A stretch of DNA of 64,000 bases, taken from Acidobacteriota bacterium (GTDB lineage Bacteria > Acidobacteriota > Terriglobia > Terriglobales > Acidobacteriaceae). The position numbers and the translations under genes were made by a program. Where the stretch lies: positions 1 through 64,000 of the forward strand of contig JAKAJO010000075.1 in the NCBI GenBank assembly GCA_021813745.1. The letters are read 5' to 3'. The notes below the pieces were generated by a model. That model saw nothing but the letters and a program-made list of their open reading frames with translations. It was not told where the DNA came from and searched no databases. Below, in pieces: positions 20,800 to 30,200 of this stretch; within the stretch, counting starts at the first letter, position 1; each line of letters starts with the position of its first letter.

Positions 20800-21762
20800 C
20801 TATGCCTTTGCCCGCTTTGCCGGAGGCAGAACCGGGGTTTTGCCGTGGCGTGCGCGCCATTCCTGCCAGGCAACGAGCATGGGCGCAGCGACAGCGATGG
20901 ATGAATACGTGCCGATGAGAATGCCGATGACGAGGGCGAATGAAAAGCCCTTGAGCACCTGACCACCGAAGACGTAAAGAGACAGAACAGTGAGGAAGGT
21001 GAGGCCAGAGGTGAGCACGGTCCGGCTCAGGGTCTGGTTGATGCTGCGATTGACAAGATCGGCGAGGGGCTCGCGGCGGGTGAGGCGCAGATTTTCGCGG
21101 ATGCGGTCAAAGACGACGATCGTGTCGTTCATCGAGTAGCCGACCAGGGTGAGGATGGCCGCGATGACGGTAAGGCTCACTTCCTGATTGGTGAGAGCGA
21201 AGGCGCCGACAGTGATCAGCGTGTCATGAAAAACGGCGACGACGGCAGCAACGCCATAGATGAGCTGGAAACGGAACCAGAGGTAGATGAGCATGCCGAG
21301 CAGCGAATAGAGAGTCGCCAGACCGGCCTGCCGCTCAAGTTGGTGGCCGACGGTGGGGCCGACGACCTGAATGTTGCGGACCGTAAATGGATTTGCGTAG
21401 TGGGACTCGAGTGCGCTTTCAATCTGGACGCGGCCGGTGTCGAGGGAGGTCTCGTTGGTTTGCTCAGGAAGGCTGATGAGCACTTCGCGGTTGGAGGGCA
21501 CATCGTAATTGACGATGCTGGCGCCCTTGATGCCGGCGGCCTCCACGGCGCTGCGAATCTGTTCCAGATTGGGAGTCTGCTGGAACTGGACCTGGAGTTG
21601 GGTTCCGCCGCGGAAATCGACGCCGAGGGGAACGGGGCTTCCGATGTGCGCCCAATGCAGGCCCATGGAGATGATGCCCGCGATGCTGAAGATGAGAGAG
21701 AAGCCGAGAAAGTACCACTTCTTGCCCAGCCAATCAACGTTAACGCCGTGAAACAGTTCCAC
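20800..21762 (-). CDS. secF: Protein translocase subunit SecF
   Basis: SecF works with SecD as the proton-driven part of the Sec translocon, pulling substrates into the periplasm. The 320-residue protein has six helices with the hallmark VDFRGGTQLQVQF, a periplasmic P1-like domain, and the late motifs LVGYSMNDTIVVFDRIRENLR and NQTLSRTVLTSGLTFL. The start is set at the GTG at 21762 (VELFHGVNVDW) because AGGAAGG lies about ten bases upstream; a GTG 75 bases further upstream would add a non-hydrophobic tail. It is last in yajC-secD-secF. Confidence 0.95.
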   Translation of the reverse strand: MELFHGVNVDWLGKKWYFLGFSLIFSIAGIISMGLHWAHIGSPVPLGVDFRGGTQLQVQFQQTPNLEQIRSAVEAAGIKGASIVNYDVPSNREVLISLPEQTNETSLDTGRVQIESALESHYANPFTVRNIQVVGPTVGHQLERQAGLATLYSLLGMLIYLWFRFQLIYGVAAVVAVFHDTLITVGAFALTNQEVSLTVIAAILTLVGYSMNDTIVVFDRIRENLRLTRREPLADLVNRSINQTLSRTVLTSGLTFLTVLSLYVFGGQVLKGFSFALVIGILIGTYSSIAVAAPMLVAWQEWRARHGKTPVLPPAKRAKA

Positions 21763-21851
21763 TGGTTTTCTGCCTTCCTGGATGCCGGAACTTCTAGAGG
21801 CTCCGGTGTGCAATGTTCTTGCTGAACCGCGTGGCACAAGGCCGCGCGGGA

Positions 21852-23471
21852 CTAAATCGAAACCATCTCGCCGGTCTTGAGGTTGTTGAGATGCGCCTCA
21901 AAGATGACACGGGAGACGTAGACCGCGGTGAAAAGGTTCGCCGCGAGACCGAAGGTGAGCGTGACGGCAAAGCCCTTCACGGGGCCGGTGCCGAAGAGAA
22001 ACAGAATACCGGCCGAAACGATTGTCGTGACGTGGGTATCGAAGATCGTAGTCCAGGCGTGGGCGAAGCCTTGATCAACGGCGGCGGAAGCTGCCTTGCC
22101 CGCGCGAATCTCTTCGCGGATGCGCTCGAAGATCAGCACGTTGGAGTCAACGCCCATACCAATGGTCAGGATGACGCCGGCAATGCCGGGCAGGGTGAGT
22201 GTGGCGCCGGAGAAGCCCATGAAGCCGAGCAGGATCACGAGGTTGAGCAGCAGTGCGAGGTCAGCATTGATGCCCGAGCTCCGATAATAGACAAGCATGA
22301 AGGCCATGACGAGCAGGAAGCCGACGATGGCTGCGGTGATGCCTTCGCGAATCGAATCTGCGCCGAGAGATGCGCCGACCGTGCGGTCTTCGAGATAGTT
22401 CAGCGAGGCGGGGAGCGCGCCGGTGCGGAGCATCTTGGAGAGGATCTCCACTTCGTCAGCTGAGAAGCTTCCGGTGATTTCGCCGGAGTCGCGGATGGCG
22501 CTCTTGATGGTTGCGACCTCGCGGACGCGGTTTCCGAGGACGACAGCCATGCTGCGGCCGACGTTGGCGCTGGTGTAGTCGTAAAACTTGTCTCCGGCCT
22601 CATTGGTAAGAGTGAAGCGCACAGTGCGCTGGCCGGTGTTGGTGTCTGTGCCGGGATCGGCGGAGCGGAAGTCGCTGCCGGCGACGATGGAGACGCGCTG
22701 GAGGACGTAGACGCTGTCCGCATCAGAACCGGTGGCGAGGGCGCCGGAGCCGTGGACCATTTCCTCGTCAGGCGGCAATGCACCGCCGACACTGGCGAGG
22801 GCGGCCTGTTCGTCCGGATAGGGTCCGCCGACGACGGCATGAATCTCAAGCCGCGCCGTGGACTGGATGATGGTTTTCACGCGATCCAAATCGCTGATGC
22901 CGGGCAGCTCGACCAGAATCTCGTCCTTGCCGAGGCCATACTCCTGAATGACGGGCTCGCTGACGCCCAGGGAGTCAACGCGATCGCGAATCGTCTCGAT
23001 GGCCTGTTGGACAGTCTTCTCTTCCAGTGCGGACTCGATGAGGGGCTTCATCGTGACGGTGAAGGTGCTGTCTCCGCCGCCACCGGAGACGTCGTATTCG
23101 GTGGAATACTTGCTGTCAAGCAGGTTGCGGACGGCGCTGGCCTGGTTGGGATTGATGCCTTGAATGCTGATGACTTCAGGCTTTTTCGGATCGGGCTTGT
23201 AGATCTGGGAGAACGAGAGGTTTGCGGTCTTCAGATCCTGCTGGATGCGGGCCACGGTGTTGTCAGTCTCGGCGCTGACCGCCTCAGGAACCACAACCTG
23301 GAGGATGAGGTGGGCGCCGCCGCGCAGGTCAAGGCCGAGGTGAATCCGTTTGGTCATCGACTCCAGGAGCGCCTTGCCGGAGATTCCGGAGGGGATTCCA
23401 AAGATGCCGTAAATGAAAATGACCAGGACTCCGATAATTGCCGCAATCTTGTTCTTCAGATTCTTCTTCAT
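21852..23471 (-). CDS. secD: Protein translocase subunit SecD
   Basis: A 539-residue SecD with an N-terminal helix (8-26), the signature LGLDLRGGAHLILQV, a large periplasmic region including the VDSLGVSEPVIQEYG / ILVELPG segment, and the membrane half with GADSIREGITAAIVGF and TIGMGVDSNVLIFERIREE. It is translated after yajC and is followed by secF after an 89-base gap. Confidence 0.97.
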   Translation of the reverse strand: MKKNLKNKIAAIIGVLVIFIYGIFGIPSGISGKALLESMTKRIHLGLDLRGGAHLILQVVVPEAVSAETDNTVARIQQDLKTANLSFSQIYKPDPKKPEVISIQGINPNQASAVRNLLDSKYSTEYDVSGGGGDSTFTVTMKPLIESALEEKTVQQAIETIRDRVDSLGVSEPVIQEYGLGKDEILVELPGISDLDRVKTIIQSTARLEIHAVVGGPYPDEQAALASVGGALPPDEEMVHGSGALATGSDADSVYVLQRVSIVAGSDFRSADPGTDTNTGQRTVRFTLTNEAGDKFYDYTSANVGRSMAVVLGNRVREVATIKSAIRDSGEITGSFSADEVEILSKMLRTGALPASLNYLEDRTVGASLGADSIREGITAAIVGFLLVMAFMLVYYRSSGINADLALLLNLVILLGFMGFSGATLTLPGIAGVILTIGMGVDSNVLIFERIREEIRAGKAASAAVDQGFAHAWTTIFDTHVTTIVSAGILFLFGTGPVKGFAVTLTFGLAANLFTAVYVSRVIFEAHLNNLKTGEMVSI

Positions 23472-23603
23472 GATCCTGCTTCTCTCGCGCGACGCGCCGC
23501 TGCGCGGTCTCTTTGGCCCGGAGGCCCTTTGATGCCTTCAAAACGATCTCGCGCACAGTCCCTATCGTAATTTCTCGCGGGGCGCGGAGACCAGACGAAA
23601 ACG

Positions 23604-23927
23604 TCAGTCGTTGCTCGACTCCTGGGTCGTCACGGAGGCGATTGCGTTCTTGGCCACTTCCAGCTTCAGGTTATCCGGAGCGACACGAATAACGATGGCG
23701 TCATCCTTGATCGACAGGATGGTGCCGCGGATGCCTCCTGCGGTGGTAACGCGGTCGCCGGTCTTGATTTTCTGCAGCATGTCCTGCCACTGCTTTTGGC
23801 GCTTCTGCTGGGGCCGGATCATGACGAGATAGAGAACCGGGATCAACAGCAGCGGCAGGAGCATGGGAAGGCTGCTTCCGCCCGCGGGGGCTGCGGCCCA
23901 GATTGCCAGACTTGTTGCCACAATCAT
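23604..23927 (-). CDS. yajC: Preprotein translocase subunit YajC
   Basis: A 107-residue protein with one membrane helix (about 18-37), the family motif YLVMIRPQQKRQKQWQDML, and a cytoplasmic beta domain (LQKIKTGDRVTTAGGIRGTI). YajC associates with SecDF. It opens the yajC-secD-secF unit; the next gene begins 132 bases after its stop. Confidence 0.96.
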   Translation of the reverse strand: MIVATSLAIWAAAPAGGSSLPMLLPLLLIPVLYLVMIRPQQKRQKQWQDMLQKIKTGDRVTTAGGIRGTILSIKDDAIVIRVAPDNLKLEVAKNAIASVTTQESSND

Positions 23928-24622
23928 CCTTTTCTTGCCCTGCAGAATGCACTCTGCGCGTGGGCTAAGGCCGGAGCGGCACGAGGCCGCCCGCCTTTAG
24001 AGAAATTTGTCTCCGGGAACGGTCCCGACGGCCGGATGATGCCGGCGTGGGCTCGGAAAGGAGGGTTCGGTTGGAGCGCGGAGCGTGCAGCCCTCGCGCA
24101 GAACCGGGAGCCCTGCTACCGTCTGCTTCCTGTTCGACAAGGCAGTCTTCCAGAGCCCGGCCCCACCTGATGAAAAGAGGCAGCGCCTGCTGCTTGTGCC
24201 GGAACCCCAAAAAGAATACCTAGCAAGATAAGAAACGCGCAGCCCATGGCGTGTCAAGGCGCGGGGAACGAGCCGGCGGTCGATCGAGGTTGGAACCAAA
24301 TCCTTATGAATCCGCGCGTCGGTTGGCCGGGCGGTCCATTCTTTTGGAGGGGCGCATGTTGACGTTGGCAGCATTCCCAGTGCCGGTCAAGACGAGGTGG
24401 CCAGTGGGAGGCTGGCATGGTGCATGTTTCCTTGATCGACCCGACTTTGAGCATTGCCATCGCGCTGGAGTGCCTATTTGCATGGGTTGAACTGGCGCTT
24501 GGCGCGGGCGGGTCGGCGCCAGGCGTGGTACAGATCGTGACGGACGATTTCAAGAAGAAATGCTGGGTCATCGCATGGGGAAAGCCTGGGCAGCAAATTC
24601 CGTGACGGTGAGGGTTTACAAG
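23928..24622. other. Long non-coding region upstream of yajC-secDF
   Basis: This 695-base gap follows the 240-residue secreted protein gene and precedes yajC on the minus strand. Frames on both strands up to 125 codons are Arg/Pro/Ser-rich with no domain pattern, so none is called. No tRNA cloverleaf, RNase P core (GAGGAAAGTCC) or SRP-like core was found by eye. It should hold the promoter and leader of yajC-secDF. Confidence 0.5.
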
Positions 24623-25345
24623 CTAATTGGATTTGTCGGCAGGAGCAGCTTCCTGTTCGTCGCCCGAGTCTTCCACCAAGGCCGCGGAGCCGGGCACGAT
24701 GTCGAAGGTAACGGGGTCTTTGGCGGCGGGATGAAACGAGACGCGGAGCGGGTCGCGCTGCCACTCGACAGGGGAGCAGGCTGTGGCAGGGTCCGACTGC
24801 GGCTGAAAGGCAGCGAGTTTTTTGGCGAGGACGGGACGGCGCACTGCAAGCTGGGCGACCACGGCGTAGAGGCTCTTGCCGCTGGCGGTGACACCGCAGT
24901 AGGCCGCGTAATCGCGAAACCAGGCGACCTGGCTGACACCGGGATGGTAATCGGGCAACTTGAGAGGGGCTACATGGCCGGTCGCGCGGTCGATGAGGAG
25001 CCATGGACCCCGCTGCCAGACCCAGTTGCCCTGCTTGTCACCTGGAAGGGTGTCGTTGACTTTGAGTGCGCGACGGACGACAAAGCTGCGGTCGGTGACA
25101 TCGTGGGCGTCGCCCGTGGTCCACTCTTTCAACTGACCATCGACGACGAGGGCACGCAGCTTGAGGAAGGTCTCATCGGGACGGGCTCCGGCCGGATCGC
25201 CGGACTGGGAATAGGGAACCTTTTTCACCGCGCCGAGGAAGACCGTGTGATGTTTTGGGCCTGCGGCGCGGGATGGGAGCGGTGCGGCCACCAGCAGTGC
25301 CAGGCAGGCCGCGATGATCGACGAGGTGCCGGGATACCGCATCAT
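24623..25345 (-). CDS. Secreted protein of unknown function, coupled to gatA
   Basis: A 240-residue protein with a clear Sec signal peptide (SSIIAACLALLVAAPLPSRAA, cleavage near residue 27). The mature part is Trp-rich in places (NWVWQRGPWLLIDRATG) with two Cys (YCGVT and ATACSP) and an acidic tail (DSGDEQEAAPADKSN). I recognise no domain. Its ATG overlaps the gatA stop by four bases (ATGA), so it is translationally coupled to an amidotransferase subunit although it is exported. A functional link is not evident. Confidence 0.78.
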   Translation of the reverse strand: MMRYPGTSSIIAACLALLVAAPLPSRAAGPKHHTVFLGAVKKVPYSQSGDPAGARPDETFLKLRALVVDGQLKEWTTGDAHDVTDRSFVVRRALKVNDTLPGDKQGNWVWQRGPWLLIDRATGHVAPLKLPDYHPGVSQVAWFRDYAAYCGVTASGKSLYAVVAQLAVRRPVLAKKLAAFQPQSDPATACSPVEWQRDPLRVSFHPAAKDPVTFDIVPGSAALVEDSGDEQEAAPADKSN

Positions 25346-26811
25346 TTGCCCTGGGACGCTTCCACCGCGCGCGCGACGCGAAAGGCTGTGGACTCCTGCA
25401 GGTGTGCAGCAAGGACCTGCATACCGACGGGAAGGCCGGAGGCCGTTGCGCCGCAGGGGACACTGACGCCACAGATGCCGGCGAGACTGGCCGTGACCGT
25501 GTCGATGTCAGCAAGATACATGGCGAGTGGGTCGCCGGATTTCTCACCCAGCTTAAAAGGCGGAATGGGCGATGTGGGCGTGACGATGGCGTCGACATCT
25601 GCAAAGGCGCGCAGAAACTCTTCGGCGAGCAAGCGCCGGACCTGCTGCGCCTTGAGGTAATACGCATCGTAGTAGCCCGCGCTGAGGGCGTAGGTGCCGA
25701 GGAGGATGCGCCGCTTGACCTCCGCGCCGAAGCCCTCGTCGCGGGTGTGGCGATACATGTCAGACAGCGTGGCCGAGGCGGGAGAGCGATAGCCGTAGCG
25801 GACGCCGTCGAAGCGGGCGAGGTTGGCGCTGGCCTCCGCGGTAGCGACGAGATAGTAGGCCGGAATGGCGTATTTGGTGGTGGGCAGCGAGATGGGCTGG
25901 ATGATGCAGCCCGCAGCTCTGAGCGCGTCGATGCCGGATTCAACGGCCGCGCGAACCTCGGGATCGAGGCCTTCACCAAAATACTCAGCCGGAACGCCGA
26001 TGCGAAGGCCGGCGACCGGTTTGTCACTCTCCGTGGCATAGTCTGGGACGGGTGCGGGCGAGCTGGTTGCGTCGTGGGGATCGTGGCCTGCGATGACGCC
26101 GAGAAGCGTAGCAGCGTCGCGCACATTGGCGGCAAAGGGGCCGATGCGGTCCAGTGAGGAGGCAAAGGCGATGAGGCCGTAACGCGAGACGCGTCCGTAG
26201 GTGGGCAGCACGCCGACCACACCGCAGAAGCTGGCCGGCTGACGAATGGAGCCGCCGGTATCAGTGCCCAGCGTGGCAACGGCCATATTGGCCGCAACCG
26301 CTGCGGCCGATCCGCCGCTGGAGCCGCCGGGGACGCGGTCAGGGGCAACGGGATTGCGCACCGGGCCATAGGCGGAGTTCTCATTTGACGAGCCCATGGC
26401 AAACTCATCGCAGTTGATCTTACCCAGCAGCACGGCGCCGGCAGCTTCAAGCCGGATTACAGCGGTGGCGTCGTAGGGTGGCTGGTAGCCCTGAAGGATT
26501 CTGGAGCCGGCCGTGGCGGGAGCGCCCTGCATAACCAGCACATCCTTGATGCCGAGCGGGATGCCGGCGAGCGGACCGAGTGGATCACCTTTGGCTGCAG
26601 CAGCGTCGACGCGGGCAGCCTGGGCCAGCGCGCGCTCCTTCGTCAGGCTCAGATACACATTCAATCGCGGGTTCTTCTGCTGGATGCGCTGGTAGTACTC
26701 CGCGGTGAGTTCTGTCGCCTTCAACCTGCCTGACGCAATGGCGGAACGCAGCTCGGCCAGCGTTTTGGGTGTCTCAACAAAACTCTCAGTCGTCTGTGCG
26801 TCAGTCTGCAA
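25342..26811 (-). CDS. gatA: Asp/Glu-tRNA amidotransferase subunit A
   Basis: GatA is the glutaminase/amidase subunit that supplies ammonia to convert Glu-tRNA(Gln) or Asp-tRNA(Asn). The 489-residue protein keeps the Ser-cisSer-Lys machinery: Lys in GIPLGIKDVL, cis-Ser in PGGSSGGSAA, and nucleophile Ser in GTDTGGSIRQPASFCG. The normally conserved VVGLKPTYGRVSR reads VVGVLPTYGRVSR, a small deviation. The start is a TTG at 26811 with GAGGAAG seven to eight bases upstream; no ATG occurs before the conserved region. gatC lies 74 bases upstream; gatB is not in the window. Confidence 0.95.
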   Translation of the reverse strand: MQTDAQTTESFVETPKTLAELRSAIASGRLKATELTAEYYQRIQQKNPRLNVYLSLTKERALAQAARVDAAAAKGDPLGPLAGIPLGIKDVLVMQGAPATAGSRILQGYQPPYDATAVIRLEAAGAVLLGKINCDEFAMGSSNENSAYGPVRNPVAPDRVPGGSSGGSAAAVAANMAVATLGTDTGGSIRQPASFCGVVGVLPTYGRVSRYGLIAFASSLDRIGPFAANVRDAATLLGVIAGHDPHDATSSPAPVPDYATESDKPVAGLRIGVPAEYFGEGLDPEVRAAVESGIDALRAAGCIIQPISLPTTKYAIPAYYLVATAEASANLARFDGVRYGYRSPASATLSDMYRHTRDEGFGAEVKRRILLGTYALSAGYYDAYYLKAQQVRRLLAEEFLRAFADVDAIVTPTSPIPPFKLGEKSGDPLAMYLADIDTVTASLAGICGVSVPCGATASGLPVGMQVLAAHLQESTAFRVARAVEASQGK

Positions 26812-26885
26812 GTCGAGTCTTCCTCTCTGCCATGCGGGCCACGGCTGCCTGGAAATCGCGCGAAGCAGCGCTCCGCAAAGATCTT

Positions 26886-27197
26886 CTAGCGCTCAATCAC
26901 TTTGGGGACCTTAAAGAATGCCTGGTCAGTTTCGGGCGCCTGCTGCATGACCTGGCTGCGATCGAGCGAACCAGCGTGCTCGTCGGCGCGGAGCAGGCTG
27001 ACGCCGCCGGCGCCCGGCAGTTCGCCAATCTGGGCCAGCGGAGCTATGCCCGCCGTGTCGAGCTCATTGAGCTGCGCCACGTAGTCCAGGATGGCGTTCA
27101 GATCGTGCAGCATGTGGCCGGACTCCTCCGGGGTGAGCTCGAGGTTGGCCAGCTCTGCCACGCGCTTTACATCGTCAACCGTAACTCTGGCTGTCAT
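26886..27197 (-). CDS. gatC: Asp/Glu-tRNA amidotransferase subunit C
   Basis: A 103-residue GatC, the small clamp that stabilises GatA-GatB. It shows the family start VDDVKRVAELANLELTPEE, the LNELDTAGIAPL stretch and the C-terminal DQAFFKVPKVIE. AGGGAAGAG precedes the ATG. First of a gatC-gatA-(secreted protein) unit, 90 bases after the giant repeat-protein gene. Confidence 0.96.
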   Translation of the reverse strand: MTARVTVDDVKRVAELANLELTPEESGHMLHDLNAILDYVAQLNELDTAGIAPLAQIGELPGAGGVSLLRADEHAGSLDRSQVMQQAPETDQAFFKVPKVIER

Positions 27198-27287
27198 GCC
27201 TGACTCTTCCCTGCTTCCTGCTGGTATTCGATTCGGATCTTTCGGCCCATGCCTTGAACCTCAAGTATAGTCGGTCTGCGATGGGGC

Positions 27288-30200
27288 TCAGTCCACAGTG
27301 AGCGTGAGCGTGGTGTTGTGCGAGAGGCCCGCGGCCGTCGCCGTGACCACCACTGAATAATTTCCCGGCGGTGTCGCGCCAGCTGGAGTGATGGGGGGCG
27401 AAAAGCTGGTGCCGCCACCGGCACCGGAGCAACTGGAGAGGCCAAGAATCAGGCCGAATGACAGCAGCAGACCTGCGAGGGACAACCACAGCTTCCGCCG
27501 CCGCTTCCATGCGAGCGGCACCAGCACGGCGCTCCAAGCAATGGGCCAGCCACCCGATGGTCCGCGAGGCGGCAGACCCGGTCCATCTTTGTGCGATGTG
27601 GCTGCGCCCTGTCCTGTGGCGATCTGGACGGTGACCGTGCTGGTTGAGTTCGCGGCAACGCTGTCCGTTGCCGGGTTGAAGCTGCAGGCTGCGTTCGCCG
27701 GAAGAGTGCCGCACTGAAAGGTAAAAGTGGTGGTGGAGCCGCCTTTGGGAGCGAGAGCGATCGAAAAGCTGGCGGTCTGTCCGCTGGCCACGGTGAAGCT
27801 GGATTGGCCGCTGACGGTGGCGGCAAAGTCAAATCCGTTGCCGCTGAGCGGAACTTGCGCGTTGGTAGCCATGGCGCTGCTGGAGACGGTCAATGTGCCC
27901 GTCTGGGGCCCGGTCTGGTTGGGCGCGAAGATGACGCCGACTGTGCAGCTGGCGCCGGGGGGAAGGCTGGCAGGACATGCGTTGCCGGCAAGCTGGAATC
28001 CACTGGAAACGCTAAGCGCGAGGCTTGCGAGCGGGATGGCGCCGCTGTTTGTGAGAGTGACCGACTGTGGAGCGCTGGCGGTAGTGACGCCGGTGGTGGC
28101 GAAGGTGAGCAGACCAGGCGCGATCTGGACAGTGCCGGCGAGGCCGCCCACACCGGATAAGAGGATCGTGACCGGTGCAAAGACGGACGAACTGGCCGTG
28201 AGCGCGCCTGTGACGGCGCCGTTGGTGGAGGGTGTGAAGATCACGGCGGCGGTGCAACTGGCACCCGCGGCAAGGCTTGTGCCGCAGGAATTCTGCGCCA
28301 GGGTGAAGGGTGCGGCGGTGGCCAGAGCCAATCCGGTGGCAGCAACCGTTCCGGTGTTCGATACGGTAATGGTTTGCGCGGGGCTGGACTGGCCCAGCGC
28401 GGCCTCAACAAAGGTGAGCTGTGCAGGGTTGACGTTGAGGCCGGCCGGAGCGAAGCCGGTTCCAGTGAGTGCGACAGTTGCCGGCTTGACGCCCAGCGTG
28501 GAAGAGGTGAGGGTCAAGGTGGCGCTGCTGGCGCCCGCCGTGGACGGCGTGAAGAGAATCTGAAGGGTGCAAGTGCTTCCATTGGCGAGCGCGGCGCCGC
28601 AGGTGGTGGCTCCGACCGCAAAGCTGGCCGCGCCGGGGCCGGTGATCTGGAAACCGAGGTTGGCCATGGACGCGCCGCCGGTGTTGCTGACGGTAAGAGT
28701 TTGCGGTGTGGAGGCAACACCGAGCGACTGAGAGGAGAAAGTGAGGCTTGCGGGAGTGACAGCGAAGACCGGCGGCTGTAAGCCGGTGCCGGTAAGCGCG
28801 ACCGTCTGCGATTTAAGGCTGTCTGTAACGGTGAGTGACCCCGCCTGCGTGCCGGCGGCTGTGGGAACGAACGTGACGCTCAGTGAGCAGGTTGAGCCGG
28901 CGGCGAGCTGCGTACCGCAATTGCTGGCCACCTGATAAGGTCCGCTGGCGACAGAGGTGATGGACGTAAGCGGGACGCCACCGCTGTTGGTTAACTGCAC
29001 GGTTTGCGCAGCAGAGGATTGCCCGATGATGGTCCCGGAAAATGTAAGAGACGCGGGCGAGAGCGCATCCGTGGGCGGTGCTGCGCCTGTGCCGGTGAGC
29101 GCGACGCTCTGTGTGCCACCGGCGGTGACGAGCGTGAGCGCGCCGGTGGCGGGACCGGATTGCGCCGGCGTAAAGGTGACGGTGAGCTGGCAGGCGTTGC
29201 CTGCGGCAATGGACCCACCACAGGCGTTGCTGACCAGAGCAAACGGGGCAGAGACATTGACGCTGGTGATGGAAACGGCGCTGGCGCTGCTGTTCTGTAA
29301 CGTAACCTGCAACGCACTGGATGTGGTTCCCACTTCAATCGAGCCGAAGTTGATGGATGACGGTGAAAGCTGGACAGAACCAGCCAAAGCGCCAGTGCCA
29401 GTGAGGGCCACAGACAACTGCCCGCCAGCGACGTTGGCGCTGACGGTTAGCAGACCGGTGCGGGCGCCGGTCTGCGTGGGCGTGAATGTCACCTGCGCCG
29501 TGCAACTGGCGCCTGCGTTGATGGTCTGCTTGAGACAGTTATCTGTCTCAGCGAAGTCGCCTGTGACGGCGAGTGCTGTCGGAACGAGGGCGATGCTGCC
29601 GGTGTTGGTCAGGGTCACAGATTGTGCGGCGCTAGTGGATGCTTCGGCCTGGCTGGCAAAGACAAGCGAGGTTGGATTGAGCGTTGCGGTGGTGAGTTGC
29701 GTGCCCGCAGTCCAGAGGGGGATTTGCCAGATACCGCGGCCATAGGTGGCCGCCACCAGCACGTTGGGCGAAACCGAGGGTTGCGCCGCGCGGAGCGCCA
29801 CGACAGGAGCCTGCGGCAGACCCACTCCAAAGGGCGCCCAGCAGTTGGACGGAGTCGCGGCGCAGGTGGCGATTTGTCTTGTGGAGAAAACGCCTGCGTC
29901 CGTCGCGAGGTAGACAGTGTTCGCATCAAGAGGGTCGACGACGACGCTGCTTGCGGGTGTCTCGGGAAGATTCGAGGATAGGGTCTGCCAATGCGCGCCA
30001 CCGTCGGTGGAGCGATAGACCACGCGCACGGCCTGCTGCGGGTTGCCCATGCCCTCAACAGTCGCGTAAACGGTGTTGCCGGTGGTGTCATGCGGATCGA
30101 TCGAGATGCTGGAGATATCGAAGCCGTAGAGGTTGAATCCCAGGGTATCGTTCGAGACGGGATTCAGCGTGAGGTCCTGCCAGACGGGTGCGGTGCCGCT

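Noticed and set aside
23997-24571. Minus-strand frames of 105-125 codons upstream of yajC
   Set aside because: No domain pattern, overlapping alternatives in several frames, and no ribosome site.
27727-28563. 278-codon plus-strand frame opposite the repeat protein
   Set aside because: Its apparent repeats simply mirror the Ig-like repeats on the minus strand.
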